The notes below the pieces were generated by a model. The model searched no databases. It had not been told where the DNA came from and saw only the letters and a program-made list of their open reading frames with translations. The position numbers and the translations under genes are program-made. Below are positions 7,780 through 16,944 of a stretch of 64,000 nucleotides of DNA, in pieces (the stretch's first letter is position 1; each line of letters begins with the position of its first letter). The stretch lies in the NCBI GenBank assembly GCA_936928855.1, contig CAKZHZ010000047.1, positions 1-64,000 of the forward strand. The letters are read 5' to 3'. Origin of the DNA: an uncultured Polycyclovorans sp. (GTDB lineage Bacteria; Pseudomonadota; Gammaproteobacteria; Nevskiales; Nevskiaceae).

Positions 7780-8427
7780 ATGGCCAGACAATCCCTGAGC
7801 GAGAAGGAAGTTGAGCGCCGCCGTGCGGAGATCCTTGATGCGGCGATGGACCTGTTCGAGCGAGATGGCTTGGAGGCGGTCAGTTTCCGCAAGGTGGCTG
7901 CGGCGCTGGGCTGCAGTTACTCAACCCCGTATCGGTATTTTCCCAGCAAGGAGTCGCTGCTGACGGCGATGCGGGCGCAGGCATTCCGGTGGATCGAGCG
8001 AGAGATGCTGATCGCCATCCGCCCGGAGGATCCGCCCCTGCAGCGCCTGCGCACATTGGCCGACGCATTCATTCGCGCGGGCATTGCGCGGCCGCGACGC
8101 TACGCGCTGATGTTCTTTCAACTGCCCGAGCCAGAGAGTGGTCCCCGGTCGCTGGAGCTTGCGGCGGCCAAGCGCGATTCGCTGGACGTGTGCACGCGTA
8201 CCGTTGCCGCAGCGCAGGCGGCTGGTTCCCTGAATCTGGCGGTGGATCCATTGACCGCCAGTCACCTGCTCTGGGTGGGCGCCCACGGACTGGTGTCATT
8301 GGAAGTGGCGGGGCAGTTCGTGATGGGGCGCTCAGTTGACTTGTTGGTGCCCCAACTGGTGCGCACCCTGATGCAGGGCTTGGAGGAGCAGGTTCCCGTC
8401 GCGCGCACGGAATCTGCGGCCTCCTGA
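7780..8427 (+). CDS. TetR/AcrR-family transcriptional regulator (WHG-type C-terminal domain)
   Basis: 215 aa. N-terminal TetR HTH at ~15-60 (ILDAAMDLFERDGLEAVS, FRKVAAALGCS, PYRYFPSKESLL). The C-terminal ligand domain has LLWVGAHGLVSLEV, the hallmark of the TetR WHG group. It starts 7 bp after a strong palindrome and diverges from the isomerase-like/SnoaL-like pair. It is therefore likely to be an autoregulated repressor of that pair and perhaps of the metal-dependent hydrolase just downstream. The ligand is probably a small hydrophobic molecule (inference). Confidence 0.85.
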   Translation: MARQSLSEKEVERRRAEILDAAMDLFERDGLEAVSFRKVAAALGCSYSTPYRYFPSKESLLTAMRAQAFRWIEREMLIAIRPEDPPLQRLRTLADAFIRAGIARPRRYALMFFQLPEPESGPRSLELAAAKRDSLDVCTRTVAAAQAAGSLNLAVDPLTASHLLWVGAHGLVSLEVAGQFVMGRSVDLLVPQLVRTLMQGLEEQVPVARTESAAS

Positions 8428-8466
8428 CGCGGCCAGCATCGGAGAATGATTCGAAAGGAGAACGCC

Positions 8467-9372
8467 ATGAAGCCTATGTCGCCACAACCCCCGCTGCCAC
8501 AGGTGCGGCGAATCCCTTTCGAGTTTCCGGACGACCTCTCGCCTGTGTGGCATCCGACGGAGCCGGAGTGGGCTGCGATGCTCAACGGCGCCTCGTTGAC
8601 CATGCCCTATCTCGAACCCTTTCTCATGCGCACCATGCGCGAGGCCATGGAGCCGATCACGGAGCCCGCGCTGAAAGCGGCGGCAAACGCGTTCATTGGG
8701 CAGGAAGGGCAGCACTTTCGCGCGCATCGTCGCTTCAATGACCTGCTCAAGGCGCGCCGTTATCCCGGCTTGGCCCGAATCGAGGAAACGATGGCCCACG
8801 CCTATGAGCGGCTGATGAAACGCTCGCTGCGTACCCGCCTGGCCTACACCGCCGGTTTCGAGTCGATGACCATGGGGCTGACCCGATGGCTGGTGGAGGA
8901 CCGGGTGCGGTTGTTCGCCGGCGCCGATGCGCGCGTGGTGTCGTTCGTGCTGTGGCACATGGTGGAGGAGACCGAGCACAAGTGTGCAGCGTACGATCTC
9001 TACCAGGCTCGCTTCGGCGGCAGCCTGACCGGCTACCTGGCCCGGATGGTCGGGGTCTTCCACGGGTCTCTGGATGTCATGCGTTTCAGCATGCAGGGCT
9101 ATCGTGAAATGCTCAAGACCGATGGTCGCTGGTGGCGCCTGAGATCGCGAGTTCGACTGACGCTCTGGTTGACCCGGTTCGCGCTCAACGTCGGCCCGGC
9201 GCTGTTGCGCGCGGTGCTGCCCGGCCATGATCCTCGGCACGAGCGGGATCCGGAGTGGGTACGCGACTGGCTGCGCCTCTACCGCGTCGACGATTCCCGG
9301 GTGCCCATGGTGGATACGCAGGACCCGGCGATGCCGGTGCCGTTTCCAGCGCGTCTCGGCGCCCCTCATTGA
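8467..9372 (+). CDS. Predicted metal-dependent hydrolase (PF10118-like)
   Basis: 301 aa. An all-helical protein with the ferritin-like pattern of the COG3687 predicted metal-dependent hydrolases: FIGQEGQHFRAH (E..H..H) in the first half and WHMVEETEHKCAAYDLY (H..EE.EH) in the second, which together could bind a di-metal centre. The start at 8467 is chosen over an upstream in-frame ATG because AAAGGAG lies eight bases before it. It sits 39 bp after tetR on the same strand. Members occur near hydrocarbon and lipid metabolism genes, but no reaction has been assigned that I can name. Confidence 0.75.
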   Translation: MKPMSPQPPLPQVRRIPFEFPDDLSPVWHPTEPEWAAMLNGASLTMPYLEPFLMRTMREAMEPITEPALKAAANAFIGQEGQHFRAHRRFNDLLKARRYPGLARIEETMAHAYERLMKRSLRTRLAYTAGFESMTMGLTRWLVEDRVRLFAGADARVVSFVLWHMVEETEHKCAAYDLYQARFGGSLTGYLARMVGVFHGSLDVMRFSMQGYREMLKTDGRWWRLRSRVRLTLWLTRFALNVGPALLRAVLPGHDPRHERDPEWVRDWLRLYRVDDSRVPMVDTQDPAMPVPFPARLGAPH

Positions 9373-9481
9373 ATGCCAGGGGCGATGCTGCGCCCCGGAG
9401 GCGTGGCCATCGGTTGCTGCCTGAAATTCACGTGACCACCACGTGACCCTCCGAGTTGGCACTGAGCGACTTCGGGGGCGC

Positions 9482-9514
9482 AAAAAAAAGCGGTCCCAGA
9501 GCACCTGGGACCGC
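9482..9514 (-). terminator. Rho-independent terminator of ssrA
   Basis: On the minus strand a 10-bp stem (GCGGTCCCAG / CTGGGACCGC, 9490-9499 and 9505-9514, loop 9500-9504) is followed by eight U residues. It lies six bases beyond the CCA end of the tmRNA. Confidence 0.95.
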
Positions 9515-9519
9515 CTGAT

Positions 9520-9873
9520 TGGTGGAGATGGCGGGAATTGAACCCGCGTCCGCCAGTCTTACGCCTACAGATCTACATGCGTAGCCGACTCTTTGATTTT
9601 CGTCGCACACTCCCGGAACGGCACGGAACGCGGGCGCTTATCCCCTTAGGGTTTTAGCGCATCGGGTAAGGGCGACCCTCAACGCGAGTTGGTATGAGTC
9701 GACATCTGATTCGGCGGTACCAACACCGACCGGTCAGACGCTCGCCGGATTAAGCGGCGAGGGCGTAGTTAGCGTCGTTCGCAACTAGCTTGTTTGCAGA
9801 CCGTTTAACGAGCAGACCTGCAGCTCGGCATGCACCGCGGGTTTCGGCACCGACGTCGAAGCCAGTCATCCCC
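9520..9873 (-). ncRNA. ssrA: tmRNA (ssrA)
   Basis: 354 nt one-piece tmRNA that, with SmpB, rescues stalled ribosomes and tags the nascent peptide for proteolysis. The 5' end at 9873 reads GGGGATGACTGGCTTCGACG. The 3' end has a T-arm (GGTTCAATTCC) and encoded CCA at 9520. GGGGATG pairs with CATCTCC to make the acceptor stem. The tag frame at 9782-9750 encodes ANDANYALAA followed by TAA, close to the usual ANDENYALAA, with a GCG resume codon. A terminator follows at once and smpB lies 35 bp upstream on the same strand. Confidence 0.97.
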
Positions 9874-9908
9874 GTAGCAGTGGTTAGAGTAGCACGCCGC
9901 GTGAAAGT

Positions 9909-10388
9909 TCAGGCGCGCTTGCGTAGCAGGCGTTCCTGTTCCCGCTTCCAGTCGCGGGCCTTGATGTCCGCCCGTTTGTCGTGCTGCTTCTTGCCCTTGG
10001 CGAGCCCTACAGCCAGCTTGGCGCGTCCGCGTGTCCAGTGCAGGTCGAGCGGCACCAGGGTGTAGCCGGCGCGTTCCACCTTGCCGATCAGGGTGGCAAG
10101 TTGCTTTCCGTGCAAGAGCAGCTTGCGGGTGCGTGTGGCTTCGGCCACTTCGTGTGTACAGGCCTGGGGCAACGGGGTGATGTGGGCGCCGATCAGAAAC
10201 GCCTCCCCGTTGCGGAGGATGACGTATGCCTCCGCGATCTGCGCCCGTCCCGCACGCAGCGACTTGACTTCCCAGCCTTGCAGGGCCAGGCCGGCCTCGT
10301 ATTGGTCTTCAATGAAGTAGTCATGTCGGGCGCGGCGGTTGACCGCGATCTCCCGGTTGTCGTCGCCGGGCTTGGAGGCTGCTTTCAT
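9909..10388 (-). CDS. smpB: SsrA-binding protein SmpB
   Basis: 159 aa, the usual length. Binds the tRNA-like domain of tmRNA and is required for trans-translation. Typical blocks are NRRARHDYFIEDQYEAGL, GWEVKSLRAGR, AYVILRNGEAFLIG and the basic C-terminal KKQHDKRADIKARDWKRE, which enters the mRNA channel. It lies directly upstream of ssrA on the same strand and diverges from the NSS transporter, with a 31-bp shared promoter gap. Confidence 0.97.
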   Translation of the reverse strand: MKAASKPGDDNREIAVNRRARHDYFIEDQYEAGLALQGWEVKSLRAGRAQIAEAYVILRNGEAFLIGAHITPLPQACTHEVAEATRTRKLLLHGKQLATLIGKVERAGYTLVPLDLHWTRGRAKLAVGLAKGKKQHDKRADIKARDWKREQERLLRKRA

Positions 10389-10419
10389 GGCGCGATTATA
10401 CGGACGCTACACTGCGGTC

Positions 10420-11802
10420 ATGGAAATCCGCGAACCCCGATTCGGTACCTGGCAGTCTTCCCGCAGTTTCGTCTGGGTGGCGGTCGGTGCCTGCGTCGGC
10501 CTGGGCAACCTCGTTCGATTGCCGGGGTTGATGGAGAGCTATGGCGGGCTTGTGTTTCTGGCGTTCTATCTGCTGGCGATGGCCGTGGTAGGGCTGCCCT
10601 TGCTGGTCGCGGAGTGGGGGCTTGGTCGCTGGATGCGCGAGGAGCCTGTGAGCGGATTGGCGCATGCCGCAGCCAGCGCCAATGCGCGGTCGCAGTGGCG
10701 CTGGCTGGGTGCGCTGATGGTGGCCGCGGCCGCGGTCATCCTGTCCTACTACAGCGTGATCGCGGGGTGGAGCCTCGGTTACGTGTTCCGTGCGGCGGTC
10801 GGGGGGCTGGCGGGCCAGGGGCCGGAGGCGCTGGTGAGCACGTTCCTGACCTTGGCTCGCGAACCAGAGCGGGGGCTCGCCTGGCACACCATTTTCATGG
10901 TGATGGTGTGTGTGGTGGTGGCCCACGGGTTCCGGGAAGGCATTGAACGCATCGCGCTGCGCATCATCCCGATCACGATGATGGGAGCGTTGTTGTTGCT
11001 GGCATACCTGCTCTGGCGCCTGCCGCTGGAAGGCCTGATTGCCTGGTTGCAGCCGGCGCGCCCGCAGGCCGGCTGGTTGGTGACCGCCTTGCGGGCGTTG
11101 CAGGAGGCGTTCGTCACACTGAGTCTTGGGCTCGGAGTGATGCTGACGCTCGGGAGTTATCTGCCTGCCCGCACCCCGCTGGTCCGAACCGCGCTGACGG
11201 TCATCGTGCTCGATCTCTTGTTCTCCCTGGCGCTTGGGGGCGGGCTCTACCTGCTGTTGGGGGCGGCACAGGTGGTGCCGGCGCGAGGGCTTGGCGTGAT
11301 CTTTCAGAGCTTGCCGCTGGCACTTCCGGCGGGTGTGGAGGGGGCGTTGTTGGGCGTCTCTTTTTATGGTCTGGTGGTGGTGTTGACCCTGGCATCAGGT
11401 GTTGCGCTGCTTGAACCGGTGACGCGCTACGCCATGGAGCGATGGCGGGTCACCCGGGTGTTTGCGGCTACGTGTGCGGCCGTTCTGATCTGGGCGCTTG
11501 GGGTGATGACCTTGCTCAGTTTCATGGGGGAAACCCCATTGCGTGTTGCGGGCGTGACCGTGTTCGAGGCCTTGCAATTCATGACTGCACAGGTGGCAGC
11601 GCCGCTCGGGGCCCTGTTGTTTTGCGTGTTCTGCGGGCGCATCATTCCGCCCGAAATGGCGCGCGCTGCATACGGTGGTGGCTACGGGTTTCCGGTCTGG
11701 TACTTCATGTTCCGTTACCCGACACGCGTGGCTCTGCTGATTCTGTTGCTGCAGGCGTTGGGGGTGACCGATGCCCTGCTGGCGCTGTGGAATGACGCCT
11801 GA
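10420..11802 (+). CDS. NSS-family sodium-dependent transporter
   Basis: 460 aa with about twelve membrane helices. It belongs to the neurotransmitter:sodium symporter (LeuT-like) family. The TM1 motif region VWVAVGACVGLGNLVRLP corresponds to the family's AxGxxVGLGNxWRFP unwound helix that binds Na+ and substrate. Substrates in bacteria are usually amino acids or small amines. The ATG at 10420 is chosen because the family motif begins about 20 residues after it. The gene diverges from smpB; rnfH follows 27 bp later but is probably unrelated in function. Confidence 0.88.
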   Translation: MEIREPRFGTWQSSRSFVWVAVGACVGLGNLVRLPGLMESYGGLVFLAFYLLAMAVVGLPLLVAEWGLGRWMREEPVSGLAHAAASANARSQWRWLGALMVAAAAVILSYYSVIAGWSLGYVFRAAVGGLAGQGPEALVSTFLTLAREPERGLAWHTIFMVMVCVVVAHGFREGIERIALRIIPITMMGALLLLAYLLWRLPLEGLIAWLQPARPQAGWLVTALRALQEAFVTLSLGLGVMLTLGSYLPARTPLVRTALTVIVLDLLFSLALGGGLYLLLGAAQVVPARGLGVIFQSLPLALPAGVEGALLGVSFYGLVVVLTLASGVALLEPVTRYAMERWRVTRVFAATCAAVLIWALGVMTLLSFMGETPLRVAGVTVFEALQFMTAQVAAPLGALLFCVFCGRIIPPEMARAAYGGGYGFPVWYFMFRYPTRVALLILLLQALGVTDALLALWNDA

Positions 11803-11829
11803 ACTCCGGCGAAGAGGACGATCGAAAAC

Positions 11830-12120
11830 GTGAGTGGTGATCTGCTGCAGGTGGAAGTGACGTACGCGCGCCCGGGCGAGCAGGTGGTGCTCAAACTGGA
11901 CGTGCCGGCGGGTGCCACGGTGCGCGAGGTGATTGAACTGTCCGGGCTGTTGCCCCGGTATCCGGATATCGACCTGACGGGCGACAACAAGGTGGGCATT
12001 CATGCCCGCCTGGTTCGCCTCGAAGACACGGTCAGTGCCGGCGACCGGGTGGAGATCTATCGACCTCTGAAAGCCGATCCCAAGGAAGTGCGCCGACAGC
12101 GGGCAGCCCGCGCCAGCTAA
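11830..12120 (+). CDS. rnfH: RnfH-family ubiquitin-like protein
   Basis: 96 aa, GTG start. A small beta-grasp (UPF0125/RnfH) protein with LQVEVTYARPGEQVV, VPAGATVREVIELSG and the signature NKVGIHARLVRLEDTVSAGDRVEIYRPL. RnfH genes usually sit beside the ratA toxin gene and face bamE (smpA). Here bamE is present and convergent, but ratA is not next to it. The cellular role of RnfH is not settled. Confidence 0.92.
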   Translation: MSGDLLQVEVTYARPGEQVVLKLDVPAGATVREVIELSGLLPRYPDIDLTGDNKVGIHARLVRLEDTVSAGDRVEIYRPLKADPKEVRRQRAARAS

Positions 12121-12145
12121 AGCCCAAGCCGGCCTGGGCGGCGTA

Positions 12146-12616
12146 TCAGGGTGCGGGTGTGCCGGGTGCCGAGGCGTCTTCTTCCTGGCGGATGATCACG
12201 CCGCGATCTTCGCTTTCCTTGCGTTCGGCTTCCAGCAGGGCACGTTCCTCCTCTTCGACGACCGCCTCAAGGTCGGGCGTCTCGATCGCGCTCTTCGCAT
12301 CCGCCAGCGTGATGCCTTCCATCCGGGCGAGGGCGCCATCAACGAAATAGAGGCTGACAGTGCGCTCGGCCTCGGCGCCGCGGGGAGAGCGGTAATAGCC
12401 CAGATAGTCCCACCGATCCGTGTCGAATGGACTGGCAGCCAGCGGGGTGCCCAGCAGGTAGCGGACCTGTTCGCGCGTCATGCCCAGCTGCAGCTGGTCC
12501 AGCTTTTTCTGCTCGATCACGTTGCCCTGACGGGTGGGCAGGGTATAGACCAATTGGCAGCCGGCCACGAACAGGGCCAGCGGCAGCAACACAGCGGAGA
12601 GCATCGAAGCGCGCAT
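12146..12616 (-). CDS. bamE: Outer-membrane assembly lipoprotein BamE
   Basis: 156 aa. Lipoprotein signal peptide with lipobox FVAGC. The mature SmpA/OmlA fold has VIEQKKLDQLQLGMTREQVRYLLGTP and DRWDYLGYYR. It is a minor subunit of the BAM complex that inserts outer-membrane beta-barrel proteins. It has a longer acidic C-terminal tail (EEEERALLEAERKESED) than the E. coli protein. The gene diverges from fur across a 63-bp gap and converges with rnfH, the standard gammaproteobacterial arrangement. Confidence 0.95.
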   Translation of the reverse strand: MRASMLSAVLLPLALFVAGCQLVYTLPTRQGNVIEQKKLDQLQLGMTREQVRYLLGTPLAASPFDTDRWDYLGYYRSPRGAEAERTVSLYFVDGALARMEGITLADAKSAIETPDLEAVVEEEERALLEAERKESEDRGVIIRQEEDASAPGTPAP

Positions 12617-12679
12617 CGATCAGCTTGCCGGAACGGGGTGAACGGGCATAATACCCCATCGCCCCCACGAGAATTGCCG

Positions 12680-13087
12680 GTGGAATCCTCCGATCTGCGC
12701 AATGCCGGCCTGAAGGTCACGCTGCCCCGTCTCAAGATTCTTGAAATCCTCGAGACCAATCCGGACGCCCACCTGTCCGCCGAAGACATCTACCGTCGGT
12801 TGCTTGATGCTCATGAGGAGATCGGCCTGGCAACGGTGTACCGGGTGCTGACCCAGTTCGAGGCTGCGGGCTTGGTGGTGCGCCACAACTTCGAGGGCGG
12901 CCACGCGGTCTTCGAACTGGCCAAGGGCGAGCACCACGATCATATGGTGTGCGTCGAGACCGGCAAGGTGATCGAGTTCTACAGCGAGGAGATCGAACGG
13001 CTGCAGAAGCAGATTGCCGAGAAACATGGCTATGTGGTGCACGACCACAGCCTGGTGCTGTACGTCAAACCCAAGACCAAAAAGTAG
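12680..13087 (+). CDS. fur: Ferric uptake regulator Fur
   Basis: 135 aa from a GTG at 12680. Iron-dependent repressor: winged helix (GLKVTLPRLKILEIL, IGLATVYRVLTQFEAAGLV) and the metal-binding HHDHMVCVETGKVIEF region. The second Cys of the E. coli CxxC pair is replaced (CVET), and there is no C-terminal Cys pair, so the structural zinc site of E. coli Fur is not conserved; Pseudomonas-type Fur is similar. The divergent arrangement with bamE and the following recN (convergent) is typical. Confidence 0.95.
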   Translation: MESSDLRNAGLKVTLPRLKILEILETNPDAHLSAEDIYRRLLDAHEEIGLATVYRVLTQFEAAGLVVRHNFEGGHAVFELAKGEHHDHMVCVETGKVIEFYSEEIERLQKQIAEKHGYVVHDHSLVLYVKPKTKK

Positions 13088-13100
13088 TAGGCAGGCGGGT

Positions 13101-14780
13101 TCAGTCCCCTGCGCGCTGCAGCAGTTCCCGGGCGTGCTCGCGCGCCCGCTCACTGATGGCAACGCCGCCCTGCATGCGGGCCAGTTCCTCGACCCGCTGA
13201 TCCGGGCTCAGCATCTGCACGGTGGTAAAGGTCTGGCTGCCGCGCACCTCCTTGCGAATGCCGACATGCTGCATGGCCTGCGCAGCCACCTGTGCAAGGT
13301 GAGTCACGCTCATCACCTGTCGCTGCCGCCCCAGTGCCCTGAGCTGTTGCCCAACGATTTCGGCAACGCCACCGCTGATGCCAGCGTCAACTTCGTCAAA
13401 AATCAGCGTGTCTGCGCCCAGGTCCTGGGTCAACACCACCTGCAGGGCCAGTGAGATGCGGGACAGCTCGCCACCACTGGCCACCTTTGCCAGGGGGCGA
13501 GGCGCCTGGCCGGGGTTGGCGCTGAAGTCGAAGCGTACGTCGTCGAGCCCGTGTCGTTTCACCTCGTCATCGGCGGCAGGTTCGACAGCGATCCCGAAGC
13601 GCGCGTTGGGCATCCCCAATTGGCGGATCAATCCGGTTGCCTCGCGGGCCAGGCGTTCGGCGGCCTCTCGGCGCGATGTGCTGAGCGCGGCGGCCGCCTT
13701 GCGGTAGCGTTTCAGGGTGGCGTCACGCGTTTCGGCAAGCTGCACCAATGTGGACTCTGCGCCTTCGGTATCCGCCAGCTGCTGTTGCAGCCGTGTCCGC
13801 TGGGCATCCAGCTCCGAGGCCTTGCAGCGATGCTTGCGTGCGAGGTCATGAACCGCAGCGACCCGGCGTTCGGTCTCGGCCAGTTGGGCCGGGTCGATTT
13901 CCAGGCGGTCCAGCAGGTGCCGCAGGCTGTCGGCTGCCTCCGCGAGGTGCGCCTCGGCCCCGTCCGCCAGCTTCAGGACCGATTCGAAATCGCTGTCGAG
14001 GCCGGCCATCGGCGTCAGCCGTGCGACGGCCTCGCCCAGCCGAGCGGAAGCCGAGTTGTCACCGGCGTACAGCAGATCAAGGGCCAGGCCACCCTCTGCC
14101 AGCAGCTGATCGGCGTGGGCCAGCCGGCGATGATCGTGCTCGAGCTGTTGCAGGCTTTCCGGCCGCAGATCGAGGGCGGCGAGCTCGTTGACCTGGTAGC
14201 GCAGGAAATCCAGTTGCGCGGGGTCGACCGGGCCGGCGCTGCGCAATGCGGCGGCGCGCGCATCCAGGGCGCGGATCTCGTCGGCGAGGCGGGAGACGGT
14301 GGCGAGAGAGTCGCCATGATCGGCGAATGCGTCGAGTTGCTGGCGCTGAATCTCGGTTCGCAGCAGGGTCTGGGACTCCGACTGCCCGAAGATCTCCACC
14401 AACAAAGCGCCCAGGTCGCGCAGGGGGGCGGCGTTGACCGGCTGGCCGTTGACGAAGGCCCGAGTACGGCCTTCGCTAAGGACGACGCGTCGCAGAACCA
14501 GCTGGTCGGGCGCATCGAGATCCACGAGCTCGTGCGAGGCGAGCCAGGCGTGTGCTTCGGACTCGGGAGTCATCGAGAAAATGCCGGTGACCTCGGCTCG
14601 CTCGCAACCATCCCGTACCAGTTGGCTGTCGGCACGTCCCCCCAGCAGCAGGCCCAGCGCATCGATCAGGATCGATTTTCCGGCGCCGGTTTCACCGGTC
14701 AGCGCAGTGAAGCCAGCCGAGAAGTCGAGCGTCAATTGCTCGATGATGGCGAGGTTGCGGATCGTCAGTGTGGTGAGCAT
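13101..14780 (-). CDS. recN: DNA repair protein RecN
   Basis: 559 aa. SMC-like ATPase that acts early in double-strand-break repair. Walker A is GETGAGKS near residue 30, a long coiled-coil middle follows, then ASGGELSRISLAL (ABC signature), TLIFDEVDAGISGG (Walker B) and VTHLAQVAA (H-loop). Length is normal. It starts five bases after the nadK stop, so the two form one transcription unit, as in many gammaproteobacteria. Confidence 0.97.
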   Translation of the reverse strand: MLTTLTIRNLAIIEQLTLDFSAGFTALTGETGAGKSILIDALGLLLGGRADSQLVRDGCERAEVTGIFSMTPESEAHAWLASHELVDLDAPDQLVLRRVVLSEGRTRAFVNGQPVNAAPLRDLGALLVEIFGQSESQTLLRTEIQRQQLDAFADHGDSLATVSRLADEIRALDARAAALRSAGPVDPAQLDFLRYQVNELAALDLRPESLQQLEHDHRRLAHADQLLAEGGLALDLLYAGDNSASARLGEAVARLTPMAGLDSDFESVLKLADGAEAHLAEAADSLRHLLDRLEIDPAQLAETERRVAAVHDLARKHRCKASELDAQRTRLQQQLADTEGAESTLVQLAETRDATLKRYRKAAAALSTSRREAAERLAREATGLIRQLGMPNARFGIAVEPAADDEVKRHGLDDVRFDFSANPGQAPRPLAKVASGGELSRISLALQVVLTQDLGADTLIFDEVDAGISGGVAEIVGQQLRALGRQRQVMSVTHLAQVAAQAMQHVGIRKEVRGSQTFTTVQMLSPDQRVEELARMQGGVAISERAREHARELLQRAGD

Positions 14781-14785
14781 GCGCC

Positions 14786-15661
14786 TCAGGCCGGTGCCCG
14801 GCCCCAGTGAAGCTTGTCGCGAAGGATGCTGAAGTAGTCGTAGCGCGCGGGATGGATCAGGTGCAGGCGGTGATGCGCTCGTTGAATGGTGAGCCGGTCG
14901 CCCACCCGCAACACCTCATGGGTCTGGCCATCGCAGGTGACCGCTGCACTGGTTCCCGTGCCACCGCCCAACACCAGATGTACCGGACGATCGGCCCCGA
15001 CCACGATGGGGCGGTCCGACAGCGTGTGCGGGCAGATGGGCACCAGCGACAGCGCCTCAAGTCCGGGATGGACCACCGGTCCGCCGCCGGACAGGGCATA
15101 GGCGGTTGATCCAGTGGGGGTGCTGACGATCATGCCGTCGGCGCGGTGCTGACTGATGAACTGGTCATCCAGCCAGGTTTCGAATTCCAGCATGCGAATG
15201 GCTGCCAGATTTCTGACCACGACGTCGTTGACGGCGAGCAGGGTGCCGCGGCTGCGGCCCTGCGATTCGATGTGAGCGGTGAGCAGCAGGCGCTGTTCCG
15301 CTACATAGTGGCCGTCCAGTACCTGATCAAGATGGGTTTCCATGTCATCGGGGGCCACATCGACCATGAACCCGAGGCGCCCCTGGTTGATGCCGAGAAT
15401 CGGCACGCCACTGGGCGCCAGACTGCGGGCGGCCGAGAGCAGCGTGCCGTCGCCCCCCACCACGATGACGAGGTCGCATTCGGTGCCCAGCGCATCCCGC
15501 TCACGAATGGAGGCGGTGTCGGCATTGGTGCGTTGCGCCAGATGCCGGTCCAGCAGGGGGACATGACCGGCCTGCGACAGGTAGGCCAGCAGGCGACGGG
15601 CCGTGTCGATGGCGCGCGCGTCCTGCTTGGCGATGACACCGATGCGAGAGAAATGGGACAT
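14786..15661 (-). CDS. nadK: NAD kinase
   Basis: 291 aa. ATP- or polyphosphate-dependent NAD kinase that makes NADP+. Motifs are the catalytic VVGGDGTLLSAAR near residue 70, GINQGRLGFMVD, NDVVVRN and STPTGSTAYALSGGGPVVHP. It leads the nadK-recN unit and diverges from hrcA with a 106-bp gap, the conserved arrangement around hrcA-grpE. Confidence 0.97.
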   Translation of the reverse strand: MSHFSRIGVIAKQDARAIDTARRLLAYLSQAGHVPLLDRHLAQRTNADTASIRERDALGTECDLVIVVGGDGTLLSAARSLAPSGVPILGINQGRLGFMVDVAPDDMETHLDQVLDGHYVAEQRLLLTAHIESQGRSRGTLLAVNDVVVRNLAAIRMLEFETWLDDQFISQHRADGMIVSTPTGSTAYALSGGGPVVHPGLEALSLVPICPHTLSDRPIVVGADRPVHLVLGGGTGTSAAVTCDGQTHEVLRVGDRLTIQRAHHRLHLIHPARYDYFSILRDKLHWGRAPA

Positions 15662-15767
15662 GCGCGCAGTATTTCATACCGCCCGCCGCCCCGGCATCCG
15701 GAACGCATGCTTGCGGACACCGCAGTCATTCGCTAGCGTCCGGATCAGATCGTTCAGTACCACGCCC

Positions 15768-16802
15768 ATGTCCGATGTGCTCAACAGCCGTGCCGAGGAA
15801 CTGCTCAAGCTGCTGATCCAACGCTATATCCAGGATGGCCAGCCGGTCGGGTCACGGACACTGTCGCGTGCTGCCGGGCTGGGGTTGTCCTCGGCCACCA
15901 TCCGCAATGTCATGGCCGACCTGGACGAGCTGGGTTTCGTGGCTTCTCCGCATACTTCGGCCGGGCGCATCCCCACCCAGCGGGGGTATCGCTATTTCGT
16001 CGACAGCCTGCTGTCGCCGGAGCCTCTGGACGAGCCTAGTCGCACCGCGTTGGAGGCCGAGTTCGGGCGCAGCCGCCACAACTCCGCGCAGGATCTGGCC
16101 CAGGCTGCCAGCAGTCTGTTGTCGCAGTTGTCCCGCATGGCGGGGGTGGTGACCCTGCCTCGGCGCAACCTCGCCACCCTGCGGCGGATCGAGTTTCTGC
16201 CTCTGTCTGACCAGCGGGTGCTGGCGATTCTGGTCGTCAACCAACACGAAGTGCAGAACCGGGTGCTGCAGATGGATCGCGCCTACGGGGCTGACGAGCT
16301 GGCGCAGTACGCCAATGCGCTCAACGAGCGCTTCGCCGGGCGCAACCTGGTCGACCTGCGCCGGGCGCTGCTGGAAGAGGCGGTGGTCGCCCAGAACGAG
16401 GTCAATCAGGTGTTGCAGCAGGCGGCACGCATTGCCAGTCAGGCGATGGAGCCGGGTCAGCAGCAGAAGGACTTCGTTCACGCCGGGGGCGCCAATCTGT
16501 TCGGTTTTCAGGAGCTGGCGGACGTGCAGCGGCTGCGGGGGCTGTTCGATGCCCTGGATCGCAAGCGCGATCTGCTGACCCTGTTCGACCAGTGTCTGGG
16601 GGCGGACGGGGTGCAGGTGTTCATCGGTGAGGAATCGGGCTATCAGGTGCTCGACGAAATGGCGGTGGTGACCTCTCCCTACTATGTGGATGGCCAGGTG
16701 GCAGGCATTCTCGGGGTGATCGGGCCGACCCGCATGGCCTATCAGCGCATCATCCCCCTGGTTCGCGAGACGGCGCGAATCCTGTCACGAGGCCTGGACT
16801 GA
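15768..16802 (+). CDS. hrcA: Heat-inducible transcription repressor HrcA
   Basis: 344 aa. Winged-helix repressor that binds CIRCE elements and needs GroE for activity. N-terminal block RAEELLKLLIQRYIQDGQPVGS, the recognition region SSATIRNVMADLDELGF and SPHTSAGRIPTQRGYRYFVD. The C-terminal GAF-like part ends with GILGVIGPTRMAYQRIIP. No CIRCE (TTAGCACTC-N9-GAGTGCTAA) is visible in this window, so its main target is presumably groESL elsewhere. The ATG at 15768 fits the family N terminus. Confidence 0.96.
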   Translation: MSDVLNSRAEELLKLLIQRYIQDGQPVGSRTLSRAAGLGLSSATIRNVMADLDELGFVASPHTSAGRIPTQRGYRYFVDSLLSPEPLDEPSRTALEAEFGRSRHNSAQDLAQAASSLLSQLSRMAGVVTLPRRNLATLRRIEFLPLSDQRVLAILVVNQHEVQNRVLQMDRAYGADELAQYANALNERFAGRNLVDLRRALLEEAVVAQNEVNQVLQQAARIASQAMEPGQQQKDFVHAGGANLFGFQELADVQRLRGLFDALDRKRDLLTLFDQCLGADGVQVFIGEESGYQVLDEMAVVTSPYYVDGQVAGILGVIGPTRMAYQRIIPLVRETARILSRGLD

Positions 16803-16845
16803 GCTGGTCCCCACGCTGTTTTAGCGTTCCGGCATCGCAGCAACC

Positions 16846-16870
16846 CTTGAAAAATGCGGAGGCCGCCCCA
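16846..16870 (+). promoter_or_regulatory. Sigma32-type heat-shock promoter upstream of grpE
   Basis: CTTGAAA (16846-16852) is followed after 13 bp by CCCCA (16866-16870), matching the sigma32 consensus CTTGAAA-N11..16-CCCCATNT in its key positions. It lies about 75 bp upstream of the grpE ATG. Confidence 0.8.
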
Positions 16871-16944
16871 AGGCTTTGGGCGCGGCGCTCAGGACCTGAT
16901 GGGCCCTCCGTCGCAGCCCATTCACTCGAACCTTAGGTCTCCGC

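Noticed and set aside
15662..15767. CIRCE operator upstream of hrcA
   Set aside because: No TTAGCACTC-N9-GAGTGCTAA-like inverted repeat could be found in the gap.
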